From assembly GCA_021234155.1 (NCBI GenBank), contig JAJEKV010000097.1, forward strand, positions 2,583,477 through 2,647,476: a DNA stretch of 64,000 nt, in the 5' to 3' direction. The translations under genes and the position numbers were made by a program. Within the stretch, counting starts at the first letter, position 1; each line of letters opens with the position of its first letter. This DNA is from Isoetes taiwanensis (taxonomy: Eukaryota > Streptophyta > Lycopodiopsida > Isoetales > Isoetaceae). Below are positions 23,974 to 35,607 of this stretch, one piece after another. The notes under the pieces were generated by a model, which made no database searches, had not been told where the DNA came from, and worked only from the letters and a program-made list of their open reading frames with translations.

Positions 23974-24135
23974 GACCGTCGATTAAAAGTCGATCCGCGA
24001 AATTTAAATAACCGCTCCCTTCTATCGGACCGTCGATTAAAAGTCGATCCGCGAAATTTTAATAACCGCTCGCTTCTATCGGACCGTCGATCAAAAGTCG
24101 ATCCGAATAAAACCCGTCGATCGAAAGCCGACCTA
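23974..24135 (+). promoter_or_regulatory. 54-bp tandem repeat upstream of a TATA box
   Basis: GACCGTCGATTAAAAGTCGA recurs at 23974, 24028 and 24082 (period 54), with a decayed fourth start near 24115. Each unit carries GTCGAT twice and CCGCGAAATTT. The array ends about 20 bp before the TATA box, a plausible enhancer position. Confidence 0.75.
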
Positions 24136-24151
24136 CTCGGCTTATGGAAAT

Positions 24152-24159
24152 CTATATAA
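24152..24159 (+). promoter_or_regulatory. TATA box
   Basis: CTATATAAG about 115 bp upstream of the ATG at 24272. The presumptive leader (about 24180-24271) holds its own short tandem GCTCAAGAACTCCGAGGC. Confidence 0.7.
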
Positions 24160-24271
24160 GTTTTTGAATGTCATTTCTTGCTTTTTGATTGCCGACTTGC
24201 TCCGAGACGCTCAAGAACTCCGAGGCGCTCAAGAACTCAAGAACTCCGAGGCGCTCAAGATCATCGCGAAG

Positions 24272-27200
24272 ATGCCGCCCAAAGGTCGTGCTGCTCCAAA
24301 CTCAAGCCGTGCCACGAGAGAAGATGCTCAAGGTCAGTATTGTCATTCATTCATTGTTCATTGCTTTGATTAGTGTGCAGTGTTAGCTCTGTATTTACTG
24401 TCAATACATCTTCTGCCTATACTCCTGTCTATTATTTCTGTAGCAGTGACTTTAATTTCTATAGCTGCTCACACTCCTGTCTATCATTTCTTTAGCTGCT
24501 CATTTCTGCAGTGACTTGAATTTGCATTTGCATAATTAATGTCCTTTCTGTGTTAAATTGTCCTGCTCGTGATTAACTATTCTGTCTAGAATTTGTCCAC
24601 CTGTTTGTAAATTAGTATGACCGTGTTTAGTCGGCCTGCCTTCGAGTGACTGTTCGGCCTGCTGTAATTGCCACGCCTTTTGAGTGCATGTCTGTGATTG
24701 GCGACTGTATGCCATTCTGTACTTTAGCCTGGCCGAAATGGATGACCACTCAAAATCGCGCTAAGCGTGTATTGCACCCTCGTTTGCAGGGAAGAAGAGA
24801 CAAAACCGATTGATAGTTCCTACACCTCCTCCAAAGAAAGCAAGAGGCTCGGAAGATACTCCAGCGAGCTCCAGCTCACAGAAGAAAAGAAAGCCTAATG
24901 AGGACGCAGTATCCTATGCATTGTCGATGGATGATAGCGGATCCATTATCAGAGCAGACACAGATCCTCCATGCCCCGAGGAGAAGATGGATGACAGTGC
25001 GGAGTGGTATGTTGATGTAGGCAAAACAAATGGTAAGGTGGATCTTGTGTTACACTCCAGGAAGAAAGAGACCGATCTTATGAAGAAACAAGGTATTCTT
25101 ATCACTTGTGAGGAGCAGGATGACATATGTTGTCAACTCCTAGTGGAGGTTGTGAAGAACCACAAGAAAGATCTCGTCAGATTTACACATGCCAGGGCAA
25201 CTGCTTTCAAAGATGGTCTGATGAAGAAGGACGTGAGTGCTGAGTCATGTTTCAAGTATGGATGGCCTCAAAATACTGTCCTCACTCCAGTTTCTATTAG
25301 TGAGGGGGTGTCTGCAGTGAGGAGAGCTTTGCGAGGACCTTCTCCAAGTTACTACCTGGAAGAGTTGAAGCATCAAAATGATATTAGGGATGTACGAAGA
25401 TTGCTGGACTTAGGAAATGACATCCCAGCTGCAACAGTTGATGGCATTTTGGCAGAAAATGACTCCGAAAAGAAATCGCAGCTGGAGGCAATGAGTAGGC
25501 TAGTCAAGTATGCAAACAACTACCCACTTGGCCAATCTTTTACACATCCCATCCATGTTGACCGTCTGGTGAGATCACATAAGTCAAGTCTTGTTAGCAG
25601 GAGGTATGACCCTGAGCATGCTAGAGAAATCTTGAGGGCGATGATGAGGAATCCAGGCCAAGTTTCTATGCCAGCAGACGTGCTTCCTTGGGATAAGAAA
25701 AAGGATGCTCCACTCCAGTGGACAACACTAGAGGAGCTTACAGTGGAGAACCCTAATGTATGCTTCCTTATTATTGACGGACAGCATTCTATTGAGGCAC
25801 AACGATCCCTATACAACCAGGCTAAGCAAACAGGACAAACAATGTATCTGCTACATTACAACCACAGGAGGTGTCGGTTTCTAAGCCCCCATACCCCTGC
25901 AGAGGATCTGGCAGAGATTAGTGCAATATATTAGGTGGAATAGAGTCAGTCAGATACATCAAGTAGGAACAACTGTAGTAGACTAGGTTGAGCGTGTGTC
26001 AAGGCTTGCCATTTCGCGCCGGGCGTGTATCCATGCTGCCATTCGGCGGGCGTGTATTCGTCCGTAATTGTCGCGATGAATACATCGCCACGCGAATTGG
26101 CAATGTAATTTACGATCAAAACGCCGCGCCGTAAGCGTTTTTGATCGTGCGGAAGATACACCGCTTTAATACACGCCGTGCGCGACCGGGTAATGTATCG
26201 CTACACGCCAGGTGTACCAAGACATTGCCCGCCATACGCTGGCGCGTATTCGGCCCCGTTGTCGGATGAATACACGCCACGCCGAATTGGCACGCCTGGT
26301 TTGTCGTTTCCTTATTATCCCCGCTTTGCTTGATCTAAAAAAGCGTTCATTTTGTATGCCCCGCTCATATTGATCGACATGCTTTCTTTATTCGTGCAGC
26401 CCTTTACGTGGAACAACTCCGTCATGCCCGCCAGCAATGGATAGAATATGGAAGACCCCTGCAAACAAAACAGGGAGGAACGAAGTCTGAGGAGTTTAAG
26501 GCATTGGAAAAGACCTTGGCTCGACTATCATCCAAGATAAGAAACCAAGGGCAAAAAGACAGAAAAAAAAGCGGGGAGGAAGCAGCGAGACGCCCCGCAA
26601 GCGGCTTCCGTGAGGTCCTACAGATGCCTACAAGATCGTCTTCACTAAGGACGAAGTCTGGGTGAAGTGGAACGAGGTTCGGGATGCTTATGCTTAGAAA
26701 CAGCTACCAGCCCAATGGGAAGAGTGCCTCCTCAAGATACTTCAATATTTGATCCGAAGACTACCGAGATGAGGAAAGTACAGGGCCTTCAAGATGATGA
26801 AATCATTTGGTTGTTAAATCAATGCATAAACAAAGAAGTTCGTACAAGAAGAAGGCTTCTTCGATTAAGGACAAAATGTCCTTCATTGATTGTTGCACTC
26901 ATATAAAGAACATGCGAAGTTATGAAGGTAGCAGCTTGGTGAAGAACTTCGTGGCTATCCGGTGATGTAACATTGTCTAAACTCGGCCTGCTAGACAAGT
27001 ATGACGGTTCTGATGACATCAAGAAATACGCCTTTTGGTCGAAGGAATTTCTGCAAAACAGAAATCAAAGAACCAACAAAGACACCGCAAAAACTATCGA
27101 TAAGGTGATGGCCGAAATGAGAAGAAAGGTTGCCGCCCTAAAAGATGTTGGTGGTGACTTACCCGCACTCCAATACCTGGTCTCTCATCAAGCTATAAAG

Positions 27201-29105
27201 GTCTCCCACCCGATACAACAATAGGCCCTCGTAATATTTCTCTGTTTGTATTGGATAGCAGGACTCGCAAAAGGAGAGAAGGGGATGACTCAACAGAGTA
27301 CATCATTTTTTAGTAGTCGATAGGCTTAACAACTCGTAAGTCGCTTACTATTGTCATCATATGTCCCCCAGGAGAGCCTCATATGCATGCTCTGGTGGCT
27401 TCATACGACTTGGAATGCCTAAAGGTCGTTAGGGAAGGTTCTCTTCTCTTTGAGACAAAGGATATTGATCTGAGGATGCAGTTTAAAAGCGCTTGTATAA
27501 TCTTCATAATGATGTCCCTTGTGCCAGATGACGACTATGAGGTAGCTAAGAGCAAAGGGGCATCGGATAAAGGTGCATGGCAGTGTTTTCTTTTGGATGA
27601 ACCCAACTTGAAAAATGTCTTCTACAAAGCAGATGATGAGGATGAAGCAAATGAAAGCGAGGAATTTGATGTTCCTAACCTCTACCGGAAAGACATCACT
27701 CTGGAATTGCTGACAAAGAAAAGGGACCCTTGAATAAACATGGGTTTGCAATCAATCTGGCAAGCTATCTTGTTGAGGCATTTGCACCACTTGATACCAC
27801 TTGGTTTGGAATTACATGTTGGAGGGTATATTGGTAGAGAGGCCCCAAGACATCAAGAAGATGTTTAAGTTTCAGATCAACGATGACCAGTCCGTGGATT
27901 TCCTTGAAGTGTTTTTCGAAAAGGTACTAGCCACGGCTGATTGGGGTGTCATTAAAGATAAAACCCGCTGGCTTTGGTACCTTTCAAAGGGCGGACTACT
28001 AGTTCACAAAAGCCTCCAAGTGCAACCTGCATGTTCAAAAAGCAATGCAACCCCGAGGAGAAGGCCGAAATGCTAGCGGAACGGAGATCATGGAGAAAAA
28101 TATGAAGTCCATGCTTGATAACGCGTTAAACCGGTAATGTCCAAATTTTGGGGTACGATACCGCGCAGCCTCGATACCAGCCGGATGATCATGCAAGCTC
28201 AGATGCAACCACTGAGGTTAGGAATCAAACCCCTGTGGTAGCTTTCATAGAAGAGAACGTGTCCGAACTAAACCGTGGAGTTCATGCTTCTGATAGTAAG
28301 CATCCGGGGAGTGAAGTAGACGCTACGACTGCTGGGGATGACGGCGGCGATGAAAGGTAATTCACGCCAGGCGCGATATGTAGCTTATTTATGAAGGACA
28401 AAATGCGCTTGGCGTGTATTGCAGACCACTTTTGCATGGCTAACTCTTTGTTTTCCATGGTTCAGGGCTCCACCTGCTTGTGACAAAATCATTGTCTTCG
28501 ATCTGAATGGTGTCCTGTGTAAAACGTTTCCTAAGAAGCTTATTAACAGGGATGACTTCGAGCAAGTCCCTCTAGAATCGAATACTAAGTGGATCTATCC
28601 TCGTCCACACTTAGAAGATATGATGAATGAGGCATTTTGATTGTTTCGAGTTGCCATCTGGTCCTCAATGGAACGCAGAAATGTTGATGAAGTACTTAGG
28701 GTGTTACCAGGCATGAATCGAGACTTTGTGACGATTTGGGACCAAACTAAGTGCATAAAGTTTCCACATCCAAGAGATCCGGATGGCAAACCGGTCTTCG
28801 TCAAACATCTTGGTACTATGATGGATCAGCTTGGCATTCAAAAGAAAGAGGACATCATAATAGTAGATGATGATGCTCTTAAGTGCTTTTATAATCAAGG
28901 TCAGGCTCTAAATCCACCAACTTATACTCCACAAGATTACTCAACAGATGAGTTTCTAGTACTATTCATGTCCATCATGAGTGGCTTGGCTGCTGGTAAA
29001 ACAGTATCAGATGTTGTCAAAACGCATCCAGAACTAGATCAGACTAAGGAGATGGATCCCTATCTTGAGAGTTATTTGACAAAGAAAGGACTAGTCCCTC
29101 CATGA
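24272..29105 (+). CDS. Spliced gene: ParB/DGQHR-like N-terminal region plus FCP1/NIF-type HAD domain
   Basis: Exon 1 (24272-24332, MPPKGRAAPNSSRA) joins in phase to exon 2 (24790-about 25934). Basic nuclear-type motifs (KKRQNR, PPPKKAR, SQKKRKP) precede a globular region. It contains HPIHVDRLV, RRYDPEHAREILRAMM and FLIIDGQHSIEAQRSL, arranged like a ParB N-terminal fold with the DGQHR motif (here DGQHS). Further coding pieces lie at 26400-26660, 26760-27220 (frameshifted), 27383-27733, 27801-28076 and 28148-28356. The last splice (28356 to 28466) is in phase and adds DKIIVFDLNGVL, VAIWSSM and IIIVDDDALKC, the motif order of FCP1/SCP-type HAD phosphatases. The usual second Asp of DxD is Asn. 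A TGA at 28638-28640 interrupts this domain, so it is a pseudogene or has sequence errors. Function unknown. Confidence 0.7.
25935..26399 (+). other. GC-rich repetitive intron
   Basis: Lies between coding exons. Full of variants of CGCC(T/G)GGCG(T/C)GTATT in both orientations. Ends in a good acceptor TTCGTGCAG at 26399. Related motifs occur near the ends of introns 24333-24789 and 28357-28465. Confidence 0.6.
28466..29105 (+). CDS. HAD-like (FCP1/NIF CTD-phosphatase-type) C-terminal exon with an in-frame TGA
   Basis: Motif I is VFDLNGVLC. Catalytic FCP1-family proteins have DxDx(T/V), so the acid/base Asp is replaced by Asn, which predicts weak or no phosphatase activity unless this subfamily tolerates it. 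VAIWSSM (motif II region) and IIIVDDDALKC (the conserved DD near the end) follow. The frame reads through from 28466 to 29105 except for TGA at 28638-28640, between EAF and LFRVAIWSS. Upstream residues are acidic (AGDDGGDER), a linker to the ParB-like part. Confidence 0.75.
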
Positions 29106-29470
29106 TGTAATCTTCATATCAAGTGAATACAATGTAAAAAGTGTTCTGTGTATATTGATTTGTTGTTATCTACAAATGCTAATCAAGCACCACATTCTTC
29201 TCACTAAAACAAGAAAATATTAAACCACCCGGATTTGCAACAATGCAAAACAGCATGTCACACACCACAACACTATATTGAGAAAATGGTATGCAAAAGT
29301 GGCGTGCTTTTGGAACAGACATAAATCCAATTTAAATGAATGATGGTTCAAAGGCTTTTTTTATTAATGATAGTTTTTTTGAAAGAGAACAATAATGGGC
29401 TAAAAGACCAAATTATAAGAAAATAAAGAGACTTCTTATGTGTGCTGTTATCTGCCTGTGCTAGTAGAGA
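29106..29470. other. 3' flank of the ParB/HAD gene
   Basis: AT-rich, no ORF of note. Probable 3' untranslated region. Confidence 0.4.
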
Positions 29471-29477
29471 TATGTCT

Positions 29478-29593
29478 GCCTTCCAATCAGACAAATTTGG
29501 GTGCTGCATAAATCTACTCAACGTAACAACAGAAGAAGCTACATCTGGCCTTGTTACTGTGAAGTAGATCCTATTGATGATAAGGACGAGCAT
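29478..29593 (-). pseudogene. Ty1/copia reverse-transcriptase scrap
   Basis: Minus-strand RIYFTVTRPDVASSVV then SRFMQHP matches the well-known copia motif around TRPDI..aV..lSRFM.nP that follows the RT domain. Only about 40 codons are left. Confidence 0.8.
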
Positions 29594-31669
29594 CTACACT
29601 CATCTTTGATGTCTAATGACAGTTTAGACCCAGCTCATAAGAGTTTGGCTTGGAATTTTCCACATGAAACTTTGCCTAAAGCTCCATAATGTCTTTCTGT
29701 TGGGTTAAGTAAGCACTTCCGAGTTTTACCATTTTGCCATGCTTCATGCTCAAACAGTAGTGCATGAGACTAACGTTAGTAATGTCGGCTGTGGGCTTTG
29801 TTGAAAAGTATTAAAATGTCATCAACAGATGAAACTTAGGGGGATAACTGGAGATGCCATTACTGTAGTTTATATTATGAAACAGAATACATAAGTGTCA
29901 TTATCATTACAGATAAAAATGTGTTTTAATAGAAAATTAAAAAAAAAAACCGAGAACCAGGGAACTGACATCTCTAGTGCAAAAGAGGTTGAGTTTTCTT
30001 AGAAAATAGTATTGAACTTTATGCAGAGAAAGTCAACAATCGCAGCCTCTGTGCAATTGCTCAGGACAATGTTGTTATGAGTGCAATTGCCACATTGAAA
30101 TTGATGCTCCATGTAGGATAGCTCGTGTAAATATCTTATAGATTGCAAAGTTGTGCTTGAGCTGAGGCAATAGCTAGACCTTGCAAGACTATACATTGAA
30201 ACATACATTATACCACATTGAATGAGAAATGAGCATGATAGCTTAACACATCTAAATAATAAATGCAAGATTCTTACAACAACTGCTCGTTATCATCATG
30301 TTTGTTCCCGATTATCTGACTTGGTATAATTGAACCTCTAAATCTATTGTTCTCTAATTCTCTGCAAATGATAAACATGTATTAGATAAAGCTCATATAG
30401 GCATAACTATAATGGCTATGGAAAGAAAAGGGGAGAGAAGAAAAACAAATCATTCAATAAGAAAAACAAATCATTCAATGTCTACACTTCTCTTATAGCA
30501 TTTTCTTATAACAAAGAAGTTAGATTATTATGTTAACAACAATGTCATGCATTATCACAGCTAACTATACCAAGATATGAATCTTAGGATACCTCCAGTT
30601 CTTATTAATTATTTCTCGTTCTTAGTTTAATATGCCACTACACACATAAGCATTGTATGCTTGGATATCATTCATTAATGTTCCTCTTGCTTATAAGGGA
30701 GCATATCATTTTCAATTTTTGGTATGTTGGCATTGATTATGATCCATGTATTCTATGCATGGAAAACCTAAAGAAAAACGTGAAAATATTTGCTTCGTCT
30801 TCTTTCTTTATTTTGCTCATCCTTTTCTCCAGTTGCATTGGAACAAAAGAACAAACCTCCATACATCAAACATAATGCCAAAAACTTACAAAGTCTGTAA
30901 CTTTGTCATCTCTGTGAAGGTTCCATTGATCTTCCCAGTTAAGAAATTGTGAGACAATTTTCTGTTTCTCAAATGGAAAAAGCAAGTTTAGATAGAAGAA
31001 TACACAATCACATGTGAAAAGGGGAAAAAAAGAGGGAAAGGACATAAGAAAGTTTTATGTTGATTTTCCTGCAAATAATGGCATGCTTGTATGGTAATTA
31101 AGCTTTTTACTGATGTCTGAATTAAAGATAATACATAAATGGACCTTACATTGTGGTAAGGTTGTTCGGCATATGACCCATTGGTACATGTCCAGCCAAA
31201 CTATTGTTGCTCAAATCACTAAAAAAAACATACATTAGCTTCCTTGAAAGTTTTCTAAATGCTAGGAAGTTTTGCAAAACAAGGTTATGCCATGTTTTTT
31301 TTCTGGTTTACTTCAGTTCCATGAATGATTATAAATAAACATAGAAGAACAACTACTTAGTAATAGTAGCAACAGACTTGAAAAGTGCAAGCAGAATTAG
31401 CAGAGTTTTACACTTTGTTTTAGATGTTTTCCCATACATGTATTCCAAGCTAGATGCTCTAGTGAAGTTCAAAATAGATCCTGTCAAGTTGCAGTGGCGT
31501 AGACTCCTGCACGAGAGGAATAGAAATCAATCGAACTTATCTTGAATACATAGAAGATTGCTAATGAAAATAGAAAACATTTACATTTTCGTCATGTTGT
31601 GCAATTCACTGTAAGATGGTGGAATTTGTGAACCTTCAAAGAAGTTGTTGTCCAGCTGCCTAAAAAAAT

Positions 31670-33480
31670 GGGGTCATGATGCTTCTGTTTGCAAACTCAA
31701 AACAAACAACCATTGGACACGAGCAAAAAACCAAAACAACAAAAATAATCCCATGATTCGTTAGAGAGTCAGAAAGGTGAGGCTTCAAAAGCATTGGATG
31801 GAAACGAACCATCGTTCATGGAGCAAGTGCATCAAAAACTTGTTCATGGAGCAAGTGCCCAAAAACTTGCAAAAGAATTGAAGGCAAAGAAGAGATCAAA
31901 TGAAGATTAAAAGAAGTGAGATAAGGACAACATGATTGCAAAACTCTTTGCATCAGTACCGAGGAATCAACCTTCCAGCCAAATTAAAAATTTCTACTAG
32001 TGGCACACAAACCTGACTGCAGTAGAGCAAAGATTTCAATTGTTGGTGATATGCCCAAAGATAAAGAGGAGTAACAAGTATTTTACAAGGTCCATTTGAA
32101 TTATTGGCATGCTAAAGATTGAAGATATACTATCCATTACAGCAGAAAGAGTCTAAATTCTGTGTTTTTTCTTAAAATCACCCATTGAATGGTTTTAAAG
32201 ATAGAGTCTATGGTTTTTGGTATTGCCATTTATACCTCCAAATCAAATCCCCTTGGAACTTATTATTCTAGAAAATTGATTTTATTCTCGAGCCCTAACT
32301 AGAATGACGTCTGCCTGTTTGTAAAAGTTTCCTCCCCCAAGGGTTCTGCTTTACATGAGATGCTACTGAACATACTCTTTCAACTCTAGTTGGTGTCTAA
32401 GATCTGCTGGCCCTGCCATAGAATAATTACTCCATAATATCTCTATTACACAAACTCTGAATGCGGGTATCTAGACGCATCAACATGATCTTAGAAGATA
32501 TATTGAGTAGCTTTGTGGTTGAGAACAATTTAATTGGAAAGCTTACCTATAATAGTGGTTATTATATTGGTATTAAGATGAGCCCATTTATGGCAATGCT
32601 GATTGTATCATGAACTATGAGTGGCCATCACATATTGGAAGATATAGAGAGCATGTTGCAATGATGTAAAGTTCAGGGAATTCACCTATACTTGATATGT
32701 ACATAGCATCTGTGTTTCTAGAGTAGCCCAGAAACCTTTTCCATATGCACAAAAATGCCTTGCCATACCCTTACTTTATCCTTATCTTATACAATGAGAG
32801 GTAGATACCCTTATTCTATGTACAAAATAGGTAACAAAAAACCCCTTCACACATTCACTTTGATGGTTCTTACCACTAAAACTATTAGAATTCCCTTGGG
32901 TTCATGATCGAGCTCGAACAAGAGCCAAACAACATCATCTGCATGTAACCTTTGAATAAGAAGATCAAGTATTCTTACTTATTATTTATCCCTCCTCACT
33001 CAAAGTTGCAACTCCGAGGCTATCTATGAGGGGAAATATACCCAAGTAACACACCATATGCTGGGGCCTTTGCAGTACTTAAACGGGTATGGAATATGGC
33101 CTATGAGGTAAACTACCTAAGGAGGTAGAGTGTCACTACAAGGATGGATTCTTGGGCCCTAGCCTCTCCCCTTAGTGCTAACACAAACACACCACAATTG
33201 TGGATTCTTACGGGCCACATAACCCCTCCACAGTTTTATCCCACATCCACAGGTACTCCATACCATTCCTCCCCTCCACAAGATGCTTGCCCTCAAGCAT
33301 GTAGATAATGCATTGTTTTCACTAGGAATCCGATGTCATATGTTACGCACTATTCCTTCAGTGTTAACAACACACCAAAAGGGCAGATCTTTATGGTCCT
33401 TAATCTCTCCAAAGTTTTATTTCACACCTACAAGCATCTTGTCTATGGATAATGTGGTTACTTTTCCTCCACTCAAAGGC
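31670..33480. other. Intron and repeat debris of the receptor pseudogene
   Basis: No coding exon seen. 33000-33480 has two diverged GC-richer stretches (CACCACAATTGTGG near 33190; a similar one near 33360) that look like LTR fragments. Confidence 0.4.
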
Positions 33481-33489
33481 CGCGTAATA

Positions 33490-34198
33490 AGAACATTTAG
33501 GAATGCTTGATTCTATTGCAAGCCCAACTAATTTAGATGCCACCTAGGAGTTGGAAGAATACATCTTGGATATGGGTATGGGATAAGCTGTTTCATCCCA
33601 AAGTAGTAGTTTTGTGGTGGCAAGTGATCCATAGATGCCTTAGAGTCAACAGGTTAGTCCATAAAATGGATAATCGGATTTCAGAGCTCTATCCTTTATG
33701 CCAGCAAAGGGTTGAGAGTATTGAGCATTGTTTTTTCTTGTGTGAGCGGCTTCGGCAGGCATGGTCTTGGTTGTTGACCCTATTTGGCACGTCTCGATCT
33801 AGCCAGCAAATTTTGCTTGCTATCTATCCTGATGCTTGGCCCAAACTACGGAAACGAGCTTTTCATCTCGCATGTGGCTGGCTTTTATGGTCAATCTGGA
33901 AGAGAAGGAGGTTGTTTATCTTTAAGGGCGTAGATACTGCAGATGAGATTGTTCTTCAGTGGGCGCAAAATAAAATTGTTATGGCTTACAATTGTTCTTC
34001 TCTTGATCAAGAGAAGAAAATACTGATCTGGCATACTTACCTTCAGATTCATTCTTTTGCATAGGCAGGTGGTTGTGCCCAGTTGGATCGATTTGTCCAC
34101 TGGGGTTATAATCCTGTCTTTGCATTTTATGTTGCTCTAGTTTTTAGTTGGTGAATAAAGCTTGTCGTCCTTCAAAAAAAAAAAAAAAAAAAAAAAAA
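33490..34198 (+). mobile_element. 5'-truncated LINE, ORF2 C-terminus with poly(A)
   Basis: ORF 33537-34064 carries the zinc-binding domain found at the end of plant L1-type ORF2 (zf-RVT): HPKVVVLWWQVIHRCL, then CQQRVESIEHCFFLC and RLRQAW. A 25-A tail ends at 34198, as expected for retroposition. The 5' end is truncated. No target duplication was identified. Confidence 0.85.
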
Positions 34199-34377
34199 TC
34201 CATCAATATCCTCATTTAAAGTAGAACACTTGGAGGCCAAGCTCCTTAAAGAGGAGGCTAAGGCCTAAGGCCCAAGCATATGTCATTCTAGTCATGACTT
34301 GGGAATAAGGTCAATATCCATGAGGTATAGTTGATCAAACAATTAAATTGTTAATGGTTTATTAATAGAATAGACTG

Positions 34378-35124
34378 ATGCCCCAGCTGCGCCTGGACTA
34401 CGACCATGCAGGGACCTATGCCCAGCTGCTTGAGCATGATCTGGCAGGACTGCTGCAACTCTCCACACTTCAAGAGCAATCTGCTCAGCTGACTCACCTG
34501 CTTCTGACAGCTGCTGAGAGATGCTTTGGGAGAGGCCGCTCATGGCGAACCTCGGGCACTACCACCTTCCCCCGCAACAGATGGTTCGATGATGAGTGTC
34601 GGGAGCTCAAACGCACACTCCGGCAAGTCACTGCTCCCACCTCCCGCCCACAGGCCATCAGTCAATATCGCTCCTTTCTCAAGAACAAGAAAGCCAGATA
34701 CCTCGCAGAGCATCAGCAACAGATGTTCGGTCTCCTAGATCGGCACCCCAAGACATTCTGGAGAAGGGTCTTGAGCAAGACTGCACAGCCCACAGGGAAC
34801 ATCACCTCGGAGCAATGGGTACAGTACTTGCAACAGCTTTACGACCCGCTTCGGGGCCGGACACCAGTCCCTCCACAGATAGGCATGGCTCTGGTCATTA
34901 CAGAGGGGGATGTCATCATGGGCCTACAACGTCTACCTAATGAGAAGGCAGCAGATTTAGATGGCATGCAGGCGGAACTTCTGAAATGGGCTGGGCCTCC
35001 ACTGGTGCCTGTCCTCACGGCACCAGTGCGGCTCATAGAGAATACGAAAGGACCTCACATTCCCATAGCTAGAGGGCTAAAAATAAGCCTAATTAGCCTA
35101 TTGTGCACCATTTGTAAGAAGTAG
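34378..35124 (+). mobile_element. LINE ORF2 fragment (linker and start of RT)
   Basis: 248 codons. NRWFDDECRELKRTLRQ, SFLKNKKARYLAEHQ and FWRRVLS are typical of the segment between endonuclease and RT in plant LINEs. RLPNEKAADLDGMQAELLKW is the start of RT. It differs from the LINE just upstream and is cut on both sides. Confidence 0.8.
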
Positions 35125-35607
35125 GTTGCTAGGTGTTTTGCATTGTTTTAGGAGTTTAAATCCCATATGTTCATGCATCAAGAGACCTGGGAAGAAACCC
35201 CAAACCTCTATGTAAAAGGAATTTGCTTCAAAACATTTTGATTTTTGCATCCATGTAAAACTTGCGAGCTCAAACCTGCGAAACATCGTCTGCCATCTGT
35301 TATAATGATGTTATTTGGATCTTTGGGACGCTCGAAGCCTCTGTTTTCATATTGGAACCAGATCTTAGAGCAGTTGAGAATCAAAAGGCCACAACAAGGT
35401 CGATTGGTTCTGTGGAATGTGGATCAGATGGGGTAGGCAACATTGTCGCTCTTTGAAGGCACCTTTAGGCGTTGACGGAACAAAATCGGTCGAATTATTT
35501 TCTCTGGAGAAACTGGTTGTGAACCATAAATTTTCCCTTATGTTAAGTTTCTAAAACTATTCAAAAATTACTCTATGCTGAACACAGGTTAAGTTTCTAA
35601 ATTATCA
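35125..35607. other. No gene seen
   Basis: Intronic debris of the receptor pseudogene. No ORF or repeat recognised. Confidence 0.4.

Noticed and set aside
23974-24135. CRISPR-like repeat array
   Set aside because: The 54-bp units are contiguous with no unique spacers, and the context is eukaryotic.
24178-24386. Three overlapping short ORFs around the leader of the ParB/HAD gene
   Set aside because: They read through the repetitive leader and a GT donor at 24333; exon 1 with ATG at 24272 explains the region better.
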